This document shows, one piece after another, positions 23,193-35,680 of a stretch of 64,000 bases of DNA (its first letter is position 1; the number at the start of each line of letters is the position of its first letter). The DNA comes from Ailanthus altissimus (lineage: Eukaryota > Streptophyta > Magnoliopsida > Sapindales > Simaroubaceae). The notes under the pieces are model-generated. The model worked only from the letters and a program-made list of their open reading frames with translations. It had not been told where the DNA came from and made no database searches. The translations under genes and the position numbers were made by a program. Location of the stretch: contig OX327705.1 of the NCBI GenBank assembly GCA_946807835.1, forward strand, positions 18,506,501 through 18,570,500. Reading direction: 5' to 3'.

Positions 23193-26100
23193 ATGTCTAT
23201 ACTCAGGTTTAAGGTAGAGAAATTCAATAATACGAATGACTTCAATCTGTGGAAAATGAAGGTTAAGGCGTTGTTGGTCAGTCAACGGTTAGGCTCAGTA
23301 TTAGAGGAGACTGCAGCTCTATTTAGTGAAGAAGAAAATATGCCAGAGTCATCTAAAGCTGAAGCAGAAAGAATGGACATTCAAGAAAGAGCTCATAGTA
23401 CAATCGTTCTATCATTGAGCGATGAAGTACTGAGGGAAGTAGCAAGTGAGACGACGACAATTGGTCTTTGAAAGAAGCTTAACTCCCTTTATATGCAAAA
23501 ATCATTGGCCAACAGATTACATATAAAAAAAAAAGTTGTATCAGCTGTCCATGTTAGAGGTGACGCCGATGAAAGATCATATAGATGCCTTCAATAAGAT
23601 CATTTTTTATCTTGAGTCTATCAACATCAAGATAGAAGATGAAGATAGAGCAATTATCCTACTAAGTTCACTCTCCAAGAGCTATGAGAGCTTTATTGAT
23701 ACGTTACTCTATGGCAGAGAGAGTTTAATGATGAGCGATGTAAAATTATCATTAATCTCAAAGTTATTAGGGAAGCAGATCGAGGTCAATACATAAAGTA
23801 TATCTGTAAAAGGAATACCCTCATATAGAGATGGAAATAAAAATGGCTCAAGATCGAAGTTCAGGACTCCTAGGAAGTACTATTGCTACAAGAAAGACAA
23901 GCACTTCATAAAGAACTGTCCAGAGAAGAAAGTACAAGATAAGAAGAAAGCGGATGTTGTGCTTGCCTATGATGATAGCTATGACAGCGCAGAGACACTT
24001 GTGTCTAATGATGGTAAGAATACTAAACAATGGGTTCTTGATTCTGGTTATACTTTTCACATGTACCCACACAAGTCTTGGTTTGTAAATTTCCAGCCCA
24101 TTAGTGGTGGTAAGGTGTTAATGGGTAATGATGTTGTATGTCAGATGATGGAACATGATAGTGTTAAACTTATGCTATATGATGGGTGAGTGAAAGAGTT
24201 GACAGATGTTGGGTATGTTCATGTTCTCAAGAGGAACTTGATCTCACTAGAAATTTTAGACCAGAATGGATGTTTCATTAGGATCAAAGGAGAGGTTTTG
24301 AAAGTGTTGAAGGGTTCCATGGTGGTAATGAGAGGAGAGGAGCATAAAGGTATTTATGTGCTTAAGGGTGAAGTTGTGAGTGGTTTTGCATTATTCTCTA
24401 TAGATGATGAGAGTATGCAAACCAAATTGTGGCATCTTAGACTGGCACACTTAGGCGAGAAAATCTAAAGGAGTTATTTAGTCAAAAGACGTTTGGTAAA
24501 GATAAGTTCTAACCCTTGGAGTTTTATGAGCATTGTGTGCTTAAAAAAGCACATAGGGTGAGGTTTAGTACCGGCAAGCACAAGACTAAGGGTATTCTTA
24601 ACTGCATACACTCGGATCTTTGGGGACCAGCTCAGACAGCTACTCGTAATGGTGCTAGGTACTTTCTCAATTTGATTAATGACTATTCAAGGAAGCTGCG
24701 AGTCTATGTGTTGAAGAGCAAGCATCAAGTTTTTGTTGTGTTAAAGACTTAAAAGGCTCTTGTTGAGAATCAGGCTGGCAAAAAGGTGAAGAGGGTGAGA
24801 ACTGATAATGGCCTCGAGTTCTACAATAGAGAGTTTGATGGGTTTTATGCCAAGTATGAGATTGCAAGGCATAGAATAGTAAGATCAACACCACAGAAAA
24901 ATATCATAGCTGAAAGGATGAATAGAACCTTCCTTGAAAGGGTTAGATGCATGTTACCAATGCAAAGATGTCGAAGGTATTTTAAGGAGAAGCTGTAGTG
25001 ACTACAGCTTATTTGATTAATAGAAGTCCCTCATCAGCAATTAACTTTAAGACGCCAGAAGAGAAATGGTCCTGCAATCCTCCTAAGTATAACCACCTCA
25101 GAATATTTGGTTGCCCTGCTTTGTACATGTTAAGGAGAGGAAGTTGGAAATTAGAGCCATTAAAGGGGTATTCATAGGATATCCCAAATGAGTGAAAGGA
25201 TATAAGGTGTGGTGTAAAGACTTGACACTACCAAGGAGTATTATAAGCCGTGATATAATATTCGATGAGACAACTATGCTAAAAGCCTCCCAAAAAGATG
25301 AGAAAGAAGAACCTGTGCCCAAAGAAGACTCAGCATCCGAGTCAATATAAGTTGAAGTGGAGCTTAATAGTAGATCTGATATGCCCTCAGATTAGCACTT
25401 CAACAAAGAGATCCTTGAAGATGAACTGAGAACACCGACGAGTTTCTCTAAGTCTACCTAAGCAAAGACTAAGACTCTTGAGATGAAACCCACAAATCAA
25501 GTATGCACAAGCAGATCTAGTTGCTCATGCTTTTAATTCTACTTACACTCTTGAGTATAATGAGCATAGAATATATGGTGAGACTATGAAGAGTAAAAAT
25601 AAGAAAGAATGACAATAAGTTATGGAAGAAGAAATTAGTTCTCTTAGGAAGAACAATGCCTGAAAGTAGGTAGAGAGACATCAAAAGAAACTAGTTGGGT
25701 GCAAGTAGGTGTAAAAGGTGAAGAAGGGGATACCGAGGATAGAGCCTACAAGATTCAAGGCTAGGCTAGTTGCATAAGGTTTTACTCAGAGAGAGGGAGT
25801 TGACTTTCATTAGATATTCTTTTCAGTTGTCAAGCACATATCTATTAGGACTTTGTTAACCATGTATACAAACCTTGATTTACATCTAGAGCAGATAGAT
25901 GTAAAGACAGCTTTTCTGCATAGAGAGCTTGAAGAAACGATATACATGGAACAGCCGCAAGGGTTTGAGGAGCTCGAAAAAGATGATCATGCCTGTTTAC
26001 TAAAGAAGTCATTATATGGGTGAAAGCAATCACCTAGACAGTGGTATATAAGATTTGATAAGTTTATGATGGCTTGTGGCTTTAGTAGAAGTAAGTATGA

Positions 26101-27101
26101 TGGATGTGTATACTTTAAGAACATAAGTTGTGGGATGGTGTATTTGCTTTTATGTGTCGATGATATGTTGATTACATGTAAGAATATGGAAGAAATACAG
26201 AAACTCAAGAAGCAGTTAAGTGGTGAGTTTGAGATGAAGGATTTGGGAGCAGCGAAGAGAATATTGGGTATAGATATTGTGAGGGAAAAAAAGATGTTAT
26301 CTTCTTGTCCTAATTGCGATATATATTCAAAATTCTAGAGAAGTTTGGTATGTCCAACGCAAAGGCTATCTCTACTCTTTTAGCCATGCATTTCAGACTT
26401 TTAATAGCACAGTCACCAACATCCGAAGAGGAGAAACTATAAATGAATAAAGTATCATATGCAAACACTGTGGGGAGCGTCATGTATGCAATGGTTTGCA
26501 CAATACCAGATACATGACAAATTCGAGTAAAGATCACTAGCTTGCAGTGAAGTAAAATTTAAGATATCTCAAGGGGATGTCAAATCACGGGTTAATGTAT
26601 AAGAGGGATGAGGACAACAGTAAAATGGTAAGAGGAGTCGTAGACTCATATTATACAGTTGCTCTAGATAAGCGAAAATCGTTGACGGGCTACGTATTCA
26701 CAGTGTTTAGGTGTAGTATATATTGGCGATCAGTTCTATAACATGTGGTTGCATTATTTACCACAGAGGTAGAGTACATAGCTATTGGTGAAGCTATTAA
26801 AGAGGTTGTGTGGTTGAAAGGCATATGCGCGGAGGTATTGCCTAGTAAAGATGTGAGCACTGGTGTATATTGTGACAGCCAAAGTGCCATACACCTAAGC
26901 AAGCATCAAGTGCTCCACGAGAGGTTAAAACACATTGATGTGTGGCTCTATTACATTTAAGACATTTTCCAAAGTAGTAAAGTTAGTCTAATAAAGATAG
27001 CATCGTCTAAAAACCCTATTGACATGTTGTCTAAGCCACTGCCATCGGTTAAGTTCATCCTATGTAAGGACTTAGCCGAAGTCACTACTTTTTTAGGGTA
27101 A
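23193..27101 (+). pseudogene. copia A gag-pol polyprotein relic
   Basis: Gag opens with MSILRFKVEKFNN at 23193 and breaks at a TGA (23469), continuing to 23796. A zinc-knuckle relic lacking its first Cys lies near 23870-23905. Protease has the DSG site ('WVLDSGYTFHM', about 24030). The integrase zinc region ('WHLRLAHLGEK', about 24430) and core follow, with Asp in HSDLWGP (about 24612) and in RTDNGLEF (about 24797) and Glu in AERMNRT (about 24910). RT has 'LLLCVDDML' (about 26145-26175), with Cys for the usual Tyr. RNase H includes 'VYCDSQSAIHLSK' (about 26865). Stop at 27099-27101. More than ten stops or shifts interrupt it. Confidence 0.9.
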
Positions 27102-27160
27102 CCGAAGAGAGATAACAGATCGAGTTACTTTATGAATGATTTTAAATCAATGAGGGGATT

Positions 27161-27851
27161 TGTAAGAATATTGATTGAAAATCATCAAGATATGATTTAG
27201 AGAGCAAGCTAAGTACGTAGAGTATGTAAGGATCGAAGACGGACGCGAAAGGAGGTGAAAGACAAAGAGGTGATGCCCAAGTATAGGCGCTGCAATAACC
27301 AGGCTTTAGGTGCCGCGGTGTCCAGAACAGAACCTAGGTGCCGCGGCGCTAGGTGACCAGCGCCGTGGTACCCAAGTGGGCGGCGGTGAGAACTGAGCGT
27401 CGCAGCCCCTAGCATGATAACAGTTTTCCCATTTTGTTTCAACTTGTTTCGTCTCCCACATGCTTCAAGACTCTCTAATATGACTCCTCCACGTTTAAGG
27501 TAAACCTAGGACGTCCTAAAGCCTATATAAAGGCTCTCTATTGGCTTGTAAACACATCTTAGTGATAGCTTGGGAAATCTTTTATAATTAAACATGCTTT
27601 GTGAAAGTAAATCCCTAGATTGTAAGAGAGAGTGCTCTTTATGAGTCTTTCTTGTAAAATACATAATTTGTGAGTGCCTAGTGATTCAATAATAAAAAGT
27701 GAGTGATCTTGATCCACCGTTGACGTAGGTAAATTGTCGAACCACGTAAATTCTGTGTGTTCTTCTACCTTTCTCTCTTTAGTTCCTTAATTACTTGTTC
27801 TCGACTATTTATTTAGGTGATATTACTTGTTTGTGTGCTTCCGCTTCAACA
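27161..27851 (+). repeat. 3' LTR of copia A (691 bp)
   Basis: Same termini as the 5' LTR, but about 105 bp longer because its GC-rich block (27288-27420) holds extra copies of a GGTGCCGCGG-like motif. TATA box near 27526-27535. Confidence 0.88.
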
Positions 27852-30620
27852 TCCTCAAGCAACGATCTATGAATCCTTAGCAATGATCTATTTGTCCATA
27901 TTTTTTCAATTGGTAAATTAAGAAGATCACAACTCCTTCAAAGTCTCTACTATGTCTTGGGTACCTGCATTAACATTGAGGACAATTAGCTCGAAACTTT
28001 GTTAAAACATTCATCAAGGTGACTACCTTAAGCGTTGGTCTATTTGTTCATCTTCTTCAAATTGACAAACAAAGAAGATCAAAATAATGTCGAGATCTCC
28101 ACTGCGCCTTAATACTATGTTACGATAGAGGACAACTACCTTGAGATTCACAATAACATGAAATTTCATATTATTGTGATCTAACTTGGGGCCATCAACT
28201 TTTAATTGGTAATTCAACCCTTTCATGTATGTTTAAACATTTATCTTTCATATACACGTGATTAAGTTGGAGGTCTAACGATGATATTATTTGTTTGAGG
28301 CTTAGCCTAGAATTCATGTATCTAATCTAAAAGATTGTCCTGTTAATTAGAGTCACCATCTTACTTATAAATATTGAAAAATAATTTTATTTAATAAAAA
28401 TCTAATCATTTTGTTCATAATTATATGTATAGGAATAGAAGATTATCTTAATTATTCGCTTGATAAACCTTAAATTGAATGGGTATAGCTTTCTCTACTA
28501 TCTCCAATCTTCACACTCGTACATATGGGTACGTGGATATTCACTTAATCTTTAAACTTATGCATACTAAAGACAATGCTATAGACTAAGAGAAGAGAGT
28601 AGTCAAATTATCTTTTTCCACGTAAAATCATAAAAAGAATTATTCTTATATGATTATAATTATGACTCTCTACCTCTCTTATTTATAGGGATCACCTTTG
28701 AGAATTTAAAATTTGATTAGAATTTAAGCTAGTAGATGAACTATAAGACTTATGGACTTCTTAACTCCAACTTAAAAGGTCTAGTCTCAGTCATCTCATG
28801 ACCCACAAGTTCTTCTAAATTAATCCTAAACTATTCCACTAAAAGTCAAATATTGCATTGTAAAACACCATTTTAATTAAATTAAGCATGACCTTACACT
28901 AATAATAACTACTTAATTGACCTTCTAATAGATGTCAATAATTAAAGTTAGACCATAAAATAATATCTTATCTCTTTAATTACTTATTTACGCTTAAGTC
29001 ACTGAATATTCTAATGATTATTTTTCAATATATCTATATTTGTAAATAAATATTATTATTCAATAAAAAATTTATTAAATAATTTGTGGTCACAAATTTA
29101 AATGATCAAATTTTAAATAGCATAAGTGAACATCACTAAGTAGATTTTATCTTGCAATTATATGTTTTTATAACCCATGAAATTATATCTCTAAGTTATC
29201 GAAGTTTTGACTGCTTATAGGGTCTCACTCTATAATAAGTCAAAAGATATAATATATAAATGTAATTTCATTATTTGCACAAGATTAAAGTCAATCAATC
29301 TTATTAAAAAAATTTATAAATTAAGATCAATAACATTTAATTAATCAGATCAAAATTTACGGTAATCTTGTTTAATGTATCATAAACTATTTTTTTACTC
29401 AGAGTCTCTACTTTGCTGATCAAGATAAATTATTTACTATAAAATGTAGAAAAATTACAATTTTACATAATAAATTTTTATTTTTATTAATGATTATGAA
29501 CATGAATTAATTTATAAAGAACTTGTAATCTATATCTTCTATATTAACATTATGTGTCTAATATATGAATCACATATTTTATAAATATAAACTCATTATT
29601 CTTGAATATATGTATGAATAAACTTATAAATTAATCATGTCTAACAAAAAATTCAATTCAAAATTAAGTAAATATGAATGCCGACTGCATCTAGCATCTT
29701 TTGTTCTCTCTTTTATTACAGCATTGATTTGCTTTAGATATTATCAATCAAAGAAGCATATTCGATCGGTGTGAGACTTTTAAATCATTTATACAAATGC
29801 ATGCTTCTTCAATTTGGGTTGTGTTATTGGATGATTTAATCCATATCAGCAGCTAAATATGAGTTTTTATTAATAATATAAATTATATTCATATGTCATA
29901 ACTACTTGTTGATAGAAAAAAGAATAAATTAATATTAATCATACATTGCTAATAGTATGGTATGTAATATGTGTCACAAAATCTTTCAAGCTCCAAATCA
30001 ATTCATATTTTGAGGAACTCGGGTTTGGCCATGATTAGTAATGTTTGGTTCATAATTTTTTTTTACTTAAATATCTAATTTAGAAATTGTGACGTAAAAA
30101 CTTTAAAATATATTAATATCTCAAATGCAATCCTTATTTTAAATCATAAAAAGAATATATATATATAAAAAAACAATGTTACCAATTAAAAGTCCTTGAA
30201 ACGTGGCGTTTTAAAAGTTATTGGATTGCAACTAACTTGACATCAAAATCTCTTGATTCGAATAATTTCTACCATCAATGATATATGGCATGGCGTCATC
30301 ACATAAACATATATGTTTTTAAAAAATAATAGAAGTAACAACATTTTTAAATTTGTTATCTTCATTTCTAATTTTTAATGATCAAGCTCATGAACGTGCA
30401 GTCATGTTTCTCTTCGATATCATGTTAGTCTCTCTTCCAACTGGACATGCCAACTGCATCTGGACTGTACACGTCAGATTGGACCCACGTGCAGATAATT
30501 AACGTTCAATAATGAAGCTGAGATGATCATGTACACTGTACATGTGTTGGTATTAAACTTTGACCTTGGCACGTTATGTTAGATTTTGTCTACATTACAT
30601 ATATGTTCATGGCTTATCCT
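27852..30620. other. Intergenic and 5' flank of peroxidase gene 1
   Basis: A degenerate direct repeat of about 150 bp period lies at 27888-27990 and 28037-28140 (both contain TCTATTTGT and AAGAAGATCA, and end GAGGACAA(T/C)TA). The rest is AT-rich without ORF, RNA gene or recognisable transposon. A minus-strand frame at 28023-28226 matches nothing I know. Confidence 0.5.
30486..30544 (+). promoter_or_regulatory. Candidate cis-elements upstream of peroxidase gene 1
   Basis: CACGTG (30486-30491) is a G-box core, bound in plants by bZIP and bHLH factors. CATGTACACTGTACATG (30528-30544) is a 17-bp palindrome with 7-bp arms and two GTAC cores; GTAC is the core of the plant copper-response element. 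Both lie 150-210 bp before the start codon. Function is inferred from motif only. Confidence 0.4.
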
Positions 30621-30626
30621 TCTTTC

Positions 30627-30636
30627 TTTATATAAT
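30627..30636 (+). promoter_or_regulatory. TATA box of peroxidase gene 1
   Basis: TTTATATAAT lies 61 bp before the ATG, which would give a short leader of about 30-40 nt. No competing TATA element lies nearer the gene. Confidence 0.65.
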
Positions 30637-30696
30637 TTCTAAGTAGTTACTTAGATTCTAAGTAATTCTAATTCTAAAGCTAAAGCAAACAAAAAA

Positions 30697-32060
30697 ATGA
30701 GAACAAAATTATGGCCGTTTCTTCTCTTTTTCATGTTCCTAATCATTCTTCCTCTTGCGTTAGCTCAGTTGAAGAATGGTTTTTACAGCACTTCTTGTCC
30801 AAATGCAGAATCGACCATTTTCAATGTGGTGCAAAGGCGATTTGCTACCGATAAATCAATTACTGCGGCTTTGCTTCGCATGATTTTTCACGATTGCTTT
30901 GTTTCGGTAGGCCTTTTTATATCACACGCTTAGATTGTATGATACGTGAATGTTTCTTCTTCTCGTTACTTGCATATTTCTTTTTTCTTTTTCTTTTTTA
31001 ATTCGCATACTCAAAACTTTCTTTGTTTTAGGGTTGCGATGCATCGCTTCTTTTAGACTCAACCAACACAAAGCAGTCAGAAAAAGAAGCAGGACCAAAT
31101 CTGACTGTTCGTGGCTACGAGCTCATTGATGAGATCAAGAAAGCACTAGAGACCGTATGCCCTTTAACCGTCTCATGCTCAGACATTATCACCCTAGCCA
31201 CCCGCGACGCGGTGGCTCTAGCCGGTGGACCCAATTATGCCGTCCCCAGCGGCCGGCGCGACAGCCTACAATCAAACGCGGACGCAGTTGACTTGCCAGT
31301 ACCTGATGTAAGTGTGTCTGAGGCACAGCAATTTTTCCAGGCCAAAGGGTTCACGCCAATTGAAATGGTGACCCTATTGGGTGCCCACACTTTAGGCGTT
31401 GCACACTGTAGCTTCTTCCAAGATCGGCTTTCAGGTTTCGACGCAAATGGGGCTCCTGATCGGACGATGAACCGTACATTATTTGCCAAGCTCAACAGCA
31501 TTTGTAACTCCGCATCAGCTAATAATCCTGATCCCACTGCGTTTTTGGATCAAAGCACAAACTTTGTGGTTGATAACAAGTTTTACGGTGAGATTCTTTT
31601 GCGTAGAGGAGTTCTCCAGATTGATCAGGAGCTAGCTTTGGACAAATCTACTGCTCCAATGGTTTCTATATTTGCATTGAACCCGATTGAGTTTCGACAG
31701 AGTTTTGCAAATGCAATGATAAAGTTGTCGAGTTTCAAAGTTCTTGCTGGAAATGCTGGAGAAATTAGGCAAAGTTGCAGGGTTGTGAACCCGGTAAAAA
31801 CTCAGAAACCTCCAGTCAATCAGAGTAACAAGCCCAAACCTCCAGTCAATCAGGGCACTAACCCAAAACCTGCAGTCAATCAGGGCACTAAGCCGAAGCC
31901 TTTTGTCAATCAGGGCAAGAAACCAAAACCGAAACCAAACAATCAGGGCAAAAGCCAAAAACCAAAACCTAAACCACAGAAAAAACCAATCGAAGGGGGA
32001 AAGAAAGGCAAACCAAGCAAAGGGGGAAAGAAAGGCAAACCAAGCAAGGGGGGAAAGTAG
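30697..32060 (+). CDS. Class III secretory peroxidase with Lys/Pro-rich repeat tail
   Basis: Haem peroxidase of the plant secretory pathway that oxidises phenolics with H2O2, normally in wall or vacuole. Exon 1 is 30697-30906 and exon 2 is 31032-32060 (GT-AG intron 30907-31031, phase 0): 412 aa against about 320 usual. A 23-aa signal peptide ends ALA; mature protein starts QLKNGFYSTSCPNAE. Catalytic Arg61 and distal His65 lie in RMIFHDCFV, and proximal His189 in LLGAHTLGVAHC. All eight conserved cysteines are present (34, 67, 72, 113, 119, 196, 228, 319). NRT at 217 is a glycosylation sequon. The family normally ends near residue 323; here about 89 residues follow, with four decapeptides of the type PPVNQGTKPK (330-369), a PKPKP stretch and two GGKKGKPSK copies. 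One intron instead of the common three. Close relative of the gene at 43189; intact and probably functional. Confidence 0.93.
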
Positions 32061-32288
32061 AATCCAAAGGCGTTTTAAAAAGTTTTGATCAGGTTACTCG
32101 GTTTTGTTTTTTCGAAGTTTAATTATATACAACCGCTGTACGCTTCTTCTTATTCAACGACTTCAGCTTTGTAAGAATATATGTTGTTTTTTTTTTTTGT
32201 TTTTCATTTTTCTGAATTTTAATCTTGATATGGTTTTATTATATGTATAATGTAATTTTGTTATATTAATTAGTGTTGGCAAACTGAG

Positions 32289-32294
32289 AATAAA
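32289..32294 (+). terminator. Candidate polyadenylation signal, peroxidase gene 1
   Basis: AATAAA 229 nt after the stop codon, within a T-rich 3' flank typical of plant 3' ends. Confidence 0.35.
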
Positions 32295-33040
32295 TTTATC
32301 GGTATTGCATTTTTCATGATTTTTTTTCTTTCCTTATTAATTTGTTTACTAATTTACGGTAAAATTTAACAAAAAATATTGATGAGAAATGTGTTACATT
32401 GGATGTATAATAACAAAACAATATATCTGGAGGTTGATGATAATGTCATAAATTAAGTAACCTCAGTATCAATTCATATATGCATATTCTTTTTCGAGAA
32501 ATTTAATTTGCGAAAGGATCATATATTATATCATATTATTAGATAAGAGGTATGGAAGTTGGCAAGAGAGTCATGTATCTTATGACTCACCTTACCCTAT
32601 GAGTTATACATTTCGTACGTGGTCAACGTAAAAAATAATACATGATCCATGTAACAAAGAGATATTACTCTTTTAATTTCTTACAACTGTAAACATTCTT
32701 AAACCTATTCATTTCAAGGTATTGTTAATCAATTTTTTTTAGTAAGCCATCAATGAAAAAAATATTATTAATAAAGCTTAATAAATTACAAATGGCCACA
32801 ATGCCCAACGCAAAGAAATAGGCAGTTCATCACTCAAGTATAATATTATCCGGAGTTTATCCACAAATATTACTTAAATATTTTATTTATATTTATTTTT
32901 AATACAACGAAAAATATTATTAGTATCAAATATTTTTTATTGAAAAATTACTTGATTACACTCCTATCATATGCAATAAATAAAAGTATTAAAAGTAATT
33001 CTTCGAATTTTATTAAATAAAAATTTATTTTTAATTTTTT
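32295..33040. other. Intergenic, AT-rich
   Basis: No ORF or recognisable repeat between the end of peroxidase gene 1 and the LINE relic. Confidence 0.5.
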
Positions 33041-33531
33041 TGTTAAAGTAAGAGACTTTCATTTTTTAAGTGATTGGGCATTTGTTGATATGGCATGCCA
33101 ATAGGACTTTATGCTATACACTAGACGTAAATTTACATTGAAAGAATAAATGATGCACCCTCTCTTCATCAATACCACAAAGTGGACATTTTGGAGTGGA
33201 ACGATACCCCATTTAATTAGTCTTCCATTAATGGATAATTTATTCTTTATGTTAGCTATGTGATAAAACTATGTTTAGGAATATGTTGAGAGCTCAATAG
33301 TAACCTATACCACACAATCTTGGTTCTAATATTTGTCAAGTTCTTTTATGCACTAGCAATTGAGAATTACTTATTAGAAAAATTATTCCAGACTATCTTA
33401 TCCTTTCTATCAATAATAATAGAAGAATTATTACGAATGTAGCTCCAAGCTCGAGCTGTGTGCTTAGGGTCTGATAAGTTTCAAGCTCCATTACACCAAA
33501 CATCTCTAACTTTTGCATTTCATAGAATGTC
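33040..33531 (-). pseudogene. L1-type LINE relic, zf-RVT region
   Basis: Read on the minus strand from 33531, two frames give 'RDVWCNGA' and 'KDKIVWNN', then 'SINGRLIKWGIVPL' and 'CPLCGIDEERVHHLFFQC' (about 33120-33210). This matches the zinc-binding domain found after the reverse transcriptase in plant non-LTR elements (CPLC.....E...HLFF.C). Stops and shifts abound. The upstream part lies beyond the copia insertion, at 40929-41010. Confidence 0.75.
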
Positions 33532-34945
33532 TGTTAAGGTCGGTGCTTATGTGTCATCCCTGAATGTATATATAGTTGTGTATTTATACAAGTGTACACT
33601 CCCATTAAATTGCTAATACCTATTAATATGGTATTATGCAATATAACATTACAGACATTGTATAATCTGAAGGAGTTCAGAAAAGGGCCCATAGTTAGCC
33701 ACGCTGAGAGATATAAATGTTAAATATTAGCATAGCTAATGGTTAGCTAGTTATAATACTCAGCAAAGATTCAAGAGTTAGAACCTTATCTGTAATGGGA
33801 CATGGGCCTGGGAATATACTAGTAATTGCATAGTTGTAAGAGTTGCAATCGAGTACCAGAAAATACTAGTTGCACAAGTATATTCTCAAATAATTGTCCC
33901 TCGTCTATTTCTGCTGATGCGGGTCTGTCGGTGGATACTTTTAATATAGATCAGCATATGCCGTACCTATAGGGTTAGATGGTCGTTCCTAGCCGACTGT
34001 GAGATTGAAGCTAGTATTAATATATGGATATCTAGTTAGGACTGGATATAGGACAGACTCATGAGGGCCTCTGATAGACACCCTATGTAAGCCGTCAATA
34101 GAGGGTCCTCTCGAGTTGAGTAGTATATGTGGTCCTTTGACCTGAGTACCATGGTGGGCTTGTAAGTAATCCACCATACTTTGGTTTCACGCATATCACA
34201 AACCTTTCATGGTATGACCATTGGGTATCACTAGGTATGGTCCGATGCTTATGAAGTTTGGTGTGTACAGATATAGGATCCGTCAGATCGCAGGGAGTTA
34301 GATATCCAGATGCTTCGAGTTTGTATCTCGAAAAGTCTTATGGATATAAGCATTAATCCCGGGAAAGAGTTCTGCCAAGGTATGACAATATAGCAAAGGA
34401 GTTTGCACATATTGTTCAGTAAGATAGAAGTCTGGAGATAGGACATGGATGAGTACATGGGGATTTGATGGTGATAATCTATATCCTCAACACATCTAGA
34501 ATATCATGACGCTGAAGGTCTTGCGTCGCAGCGCAAGGAGTTCTTTCTCCCAATGCTGCGACGCTGGCAAGCCTACGCTGGGGCGTTGAGGTTTTGAAAT
34601 TCGAGCCCCAACAGTGAAGGTTAGGCACTGCGGGCTGGGGGTTCGACCTTCCAGTACTACAGCGAGGTTATATGGCACTGCGATACTGAGGGTTTGACTT
34701 CTTAGCGTTGCAGCGATCCAGTCTAGCGCTGCAGTGATATACTGTTCACTTGAACAGTATCACATAAATAGTAATTTTTACTATTTACAACTACAGTAAT
34801 TTGAACAGTGTTTCAAAATTAATTTTGCATGTATAGATTTATGAGATGTAGTGATAAAATTTATCAATCTACATTATAAATCGGGGTTTATGAGATACAG
34901 TGATAAAGAGTTATCGGTCTGTATTATAAATCAGGATTAATTATT
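33532..34945 (+). repeat. 5' LTR of copia, 3' half replaced
   Basis: Matches the 3' LTR (38896 onwards) up to about 34507 (AGAATATCATGAC), then diverges completely. The 3' LTR continues with about 1065 bp that are missing here. Instead there is a GC-rich stretch (34508-34760) of GCGTTGCAGCG-like motifs, then an AT-rich stretch with a two-unit tandem repeat. The right boundary is set from a degenerate primer site (TTGGTAACCATAATGAGAGC, about 34954) and is approximate. Confidence 0.65.
34838..34936 (+). repeat. About 50-bp tandem duplication near the end of the 5' LTR
   Basis: Two units (34838-34886 and 34887-34936), each TTTATGAGAT(G/A)(T/C)AGTGATAAA followed by TATAAATC(G/A)GG at its end, with about 80% identity by eye. 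Confidence 0.8.
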
Positions 34946-35680
34946 CTGTGTTGGTAACCATAATGAGAGCCCTACTGGTGGAGGTTAGTTGTGCTTGCAT
35001 AAAAAAATTAATTAATTGAGAATCACCCTCCCTCATAACACAGAGACCTATGAAATATACAAAAATCTCTCTTAATCAAATTGAAGAATATTACATTATG
35101 AGATAATATTTTATTCTGATCCGTCTTATTAATACGATGTTAGACGAGTCATGTTGGCCTTTTTCTAATATTGTTACAACATGAGGGACTTGGTCAGTTA
35201 GGCTTGAACTATATCGGTTAAATATGAGATGAGAAAAATATATACAAAAAGTATTGCCCAATATTACTATAGCGTGAGTGTTGTATCAATAACATATATT
35301 TGATCATTGACAAGTTAATCTAGAATACACTTACCCAATATTGCTACAGGGTAAGGATAAGGTGTATTCAGGATCAAGTGGTAAAAGTTGCATGAGATAC
35401 AAATAACAAATATTGTTTACGTGTTGGGGTTTACAAAGGCTAATATTGCAACAACGTGAGGTCCGAGTAAATTTCAATGAGATCTATTTTCTGTTGTATA
35501 GCTTAAAAGAGTTTAAACTATTATCTTTTCATTCGAGAGATTATCAGGATTATATAAAGCAGTAGGAGGACGTTTTAAATCAAAAATATATAATTAGTAT
35601 ACCCATGATTTAAAACGTTATATTAGAGATTTAATGACTATTCCGCTTACATCTCCCGTTATCTTGGCCTGTTAAGTAAA
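34946..35680 (+). other. Copia leader
   Basis: Between the degenerate primer site and the gag ATG. Non-coding, with three spaced stretches containing AATATT(G/A)(C/T)(T/A)AC and GTGAG (about 35260, 35340 and 35445) that look like diverged repeats of about 90-100 bp. Confidence 0.45.

Larger units (their letters stand above)
22575..27851 (+). mobile_element. Full-length Ty1/copia element A
   Basis: 5' LTR (22575-23160), primer site (about 23163-23175), gag-pol relic (23193-27101), polypurine tract (about 27145-27160) and 3' LTR (27161-27851) are all in order. Flanks TCATC (22570-22574) and TCCTC (27852-27856) are a TSD with one change. The polyprotein order gag, protease, integrase, RT, RNase H is that of Ty1/copia. 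Many stops and frameshifts make it dead. Confidence 0.9.

Noticed and set aside
31632..31958. Minus-strand frame antisense to peroxidase 1
   Set aside because: Mirror of the repeat tail; its regular composition keeps the opposite strand open. No domain seen.
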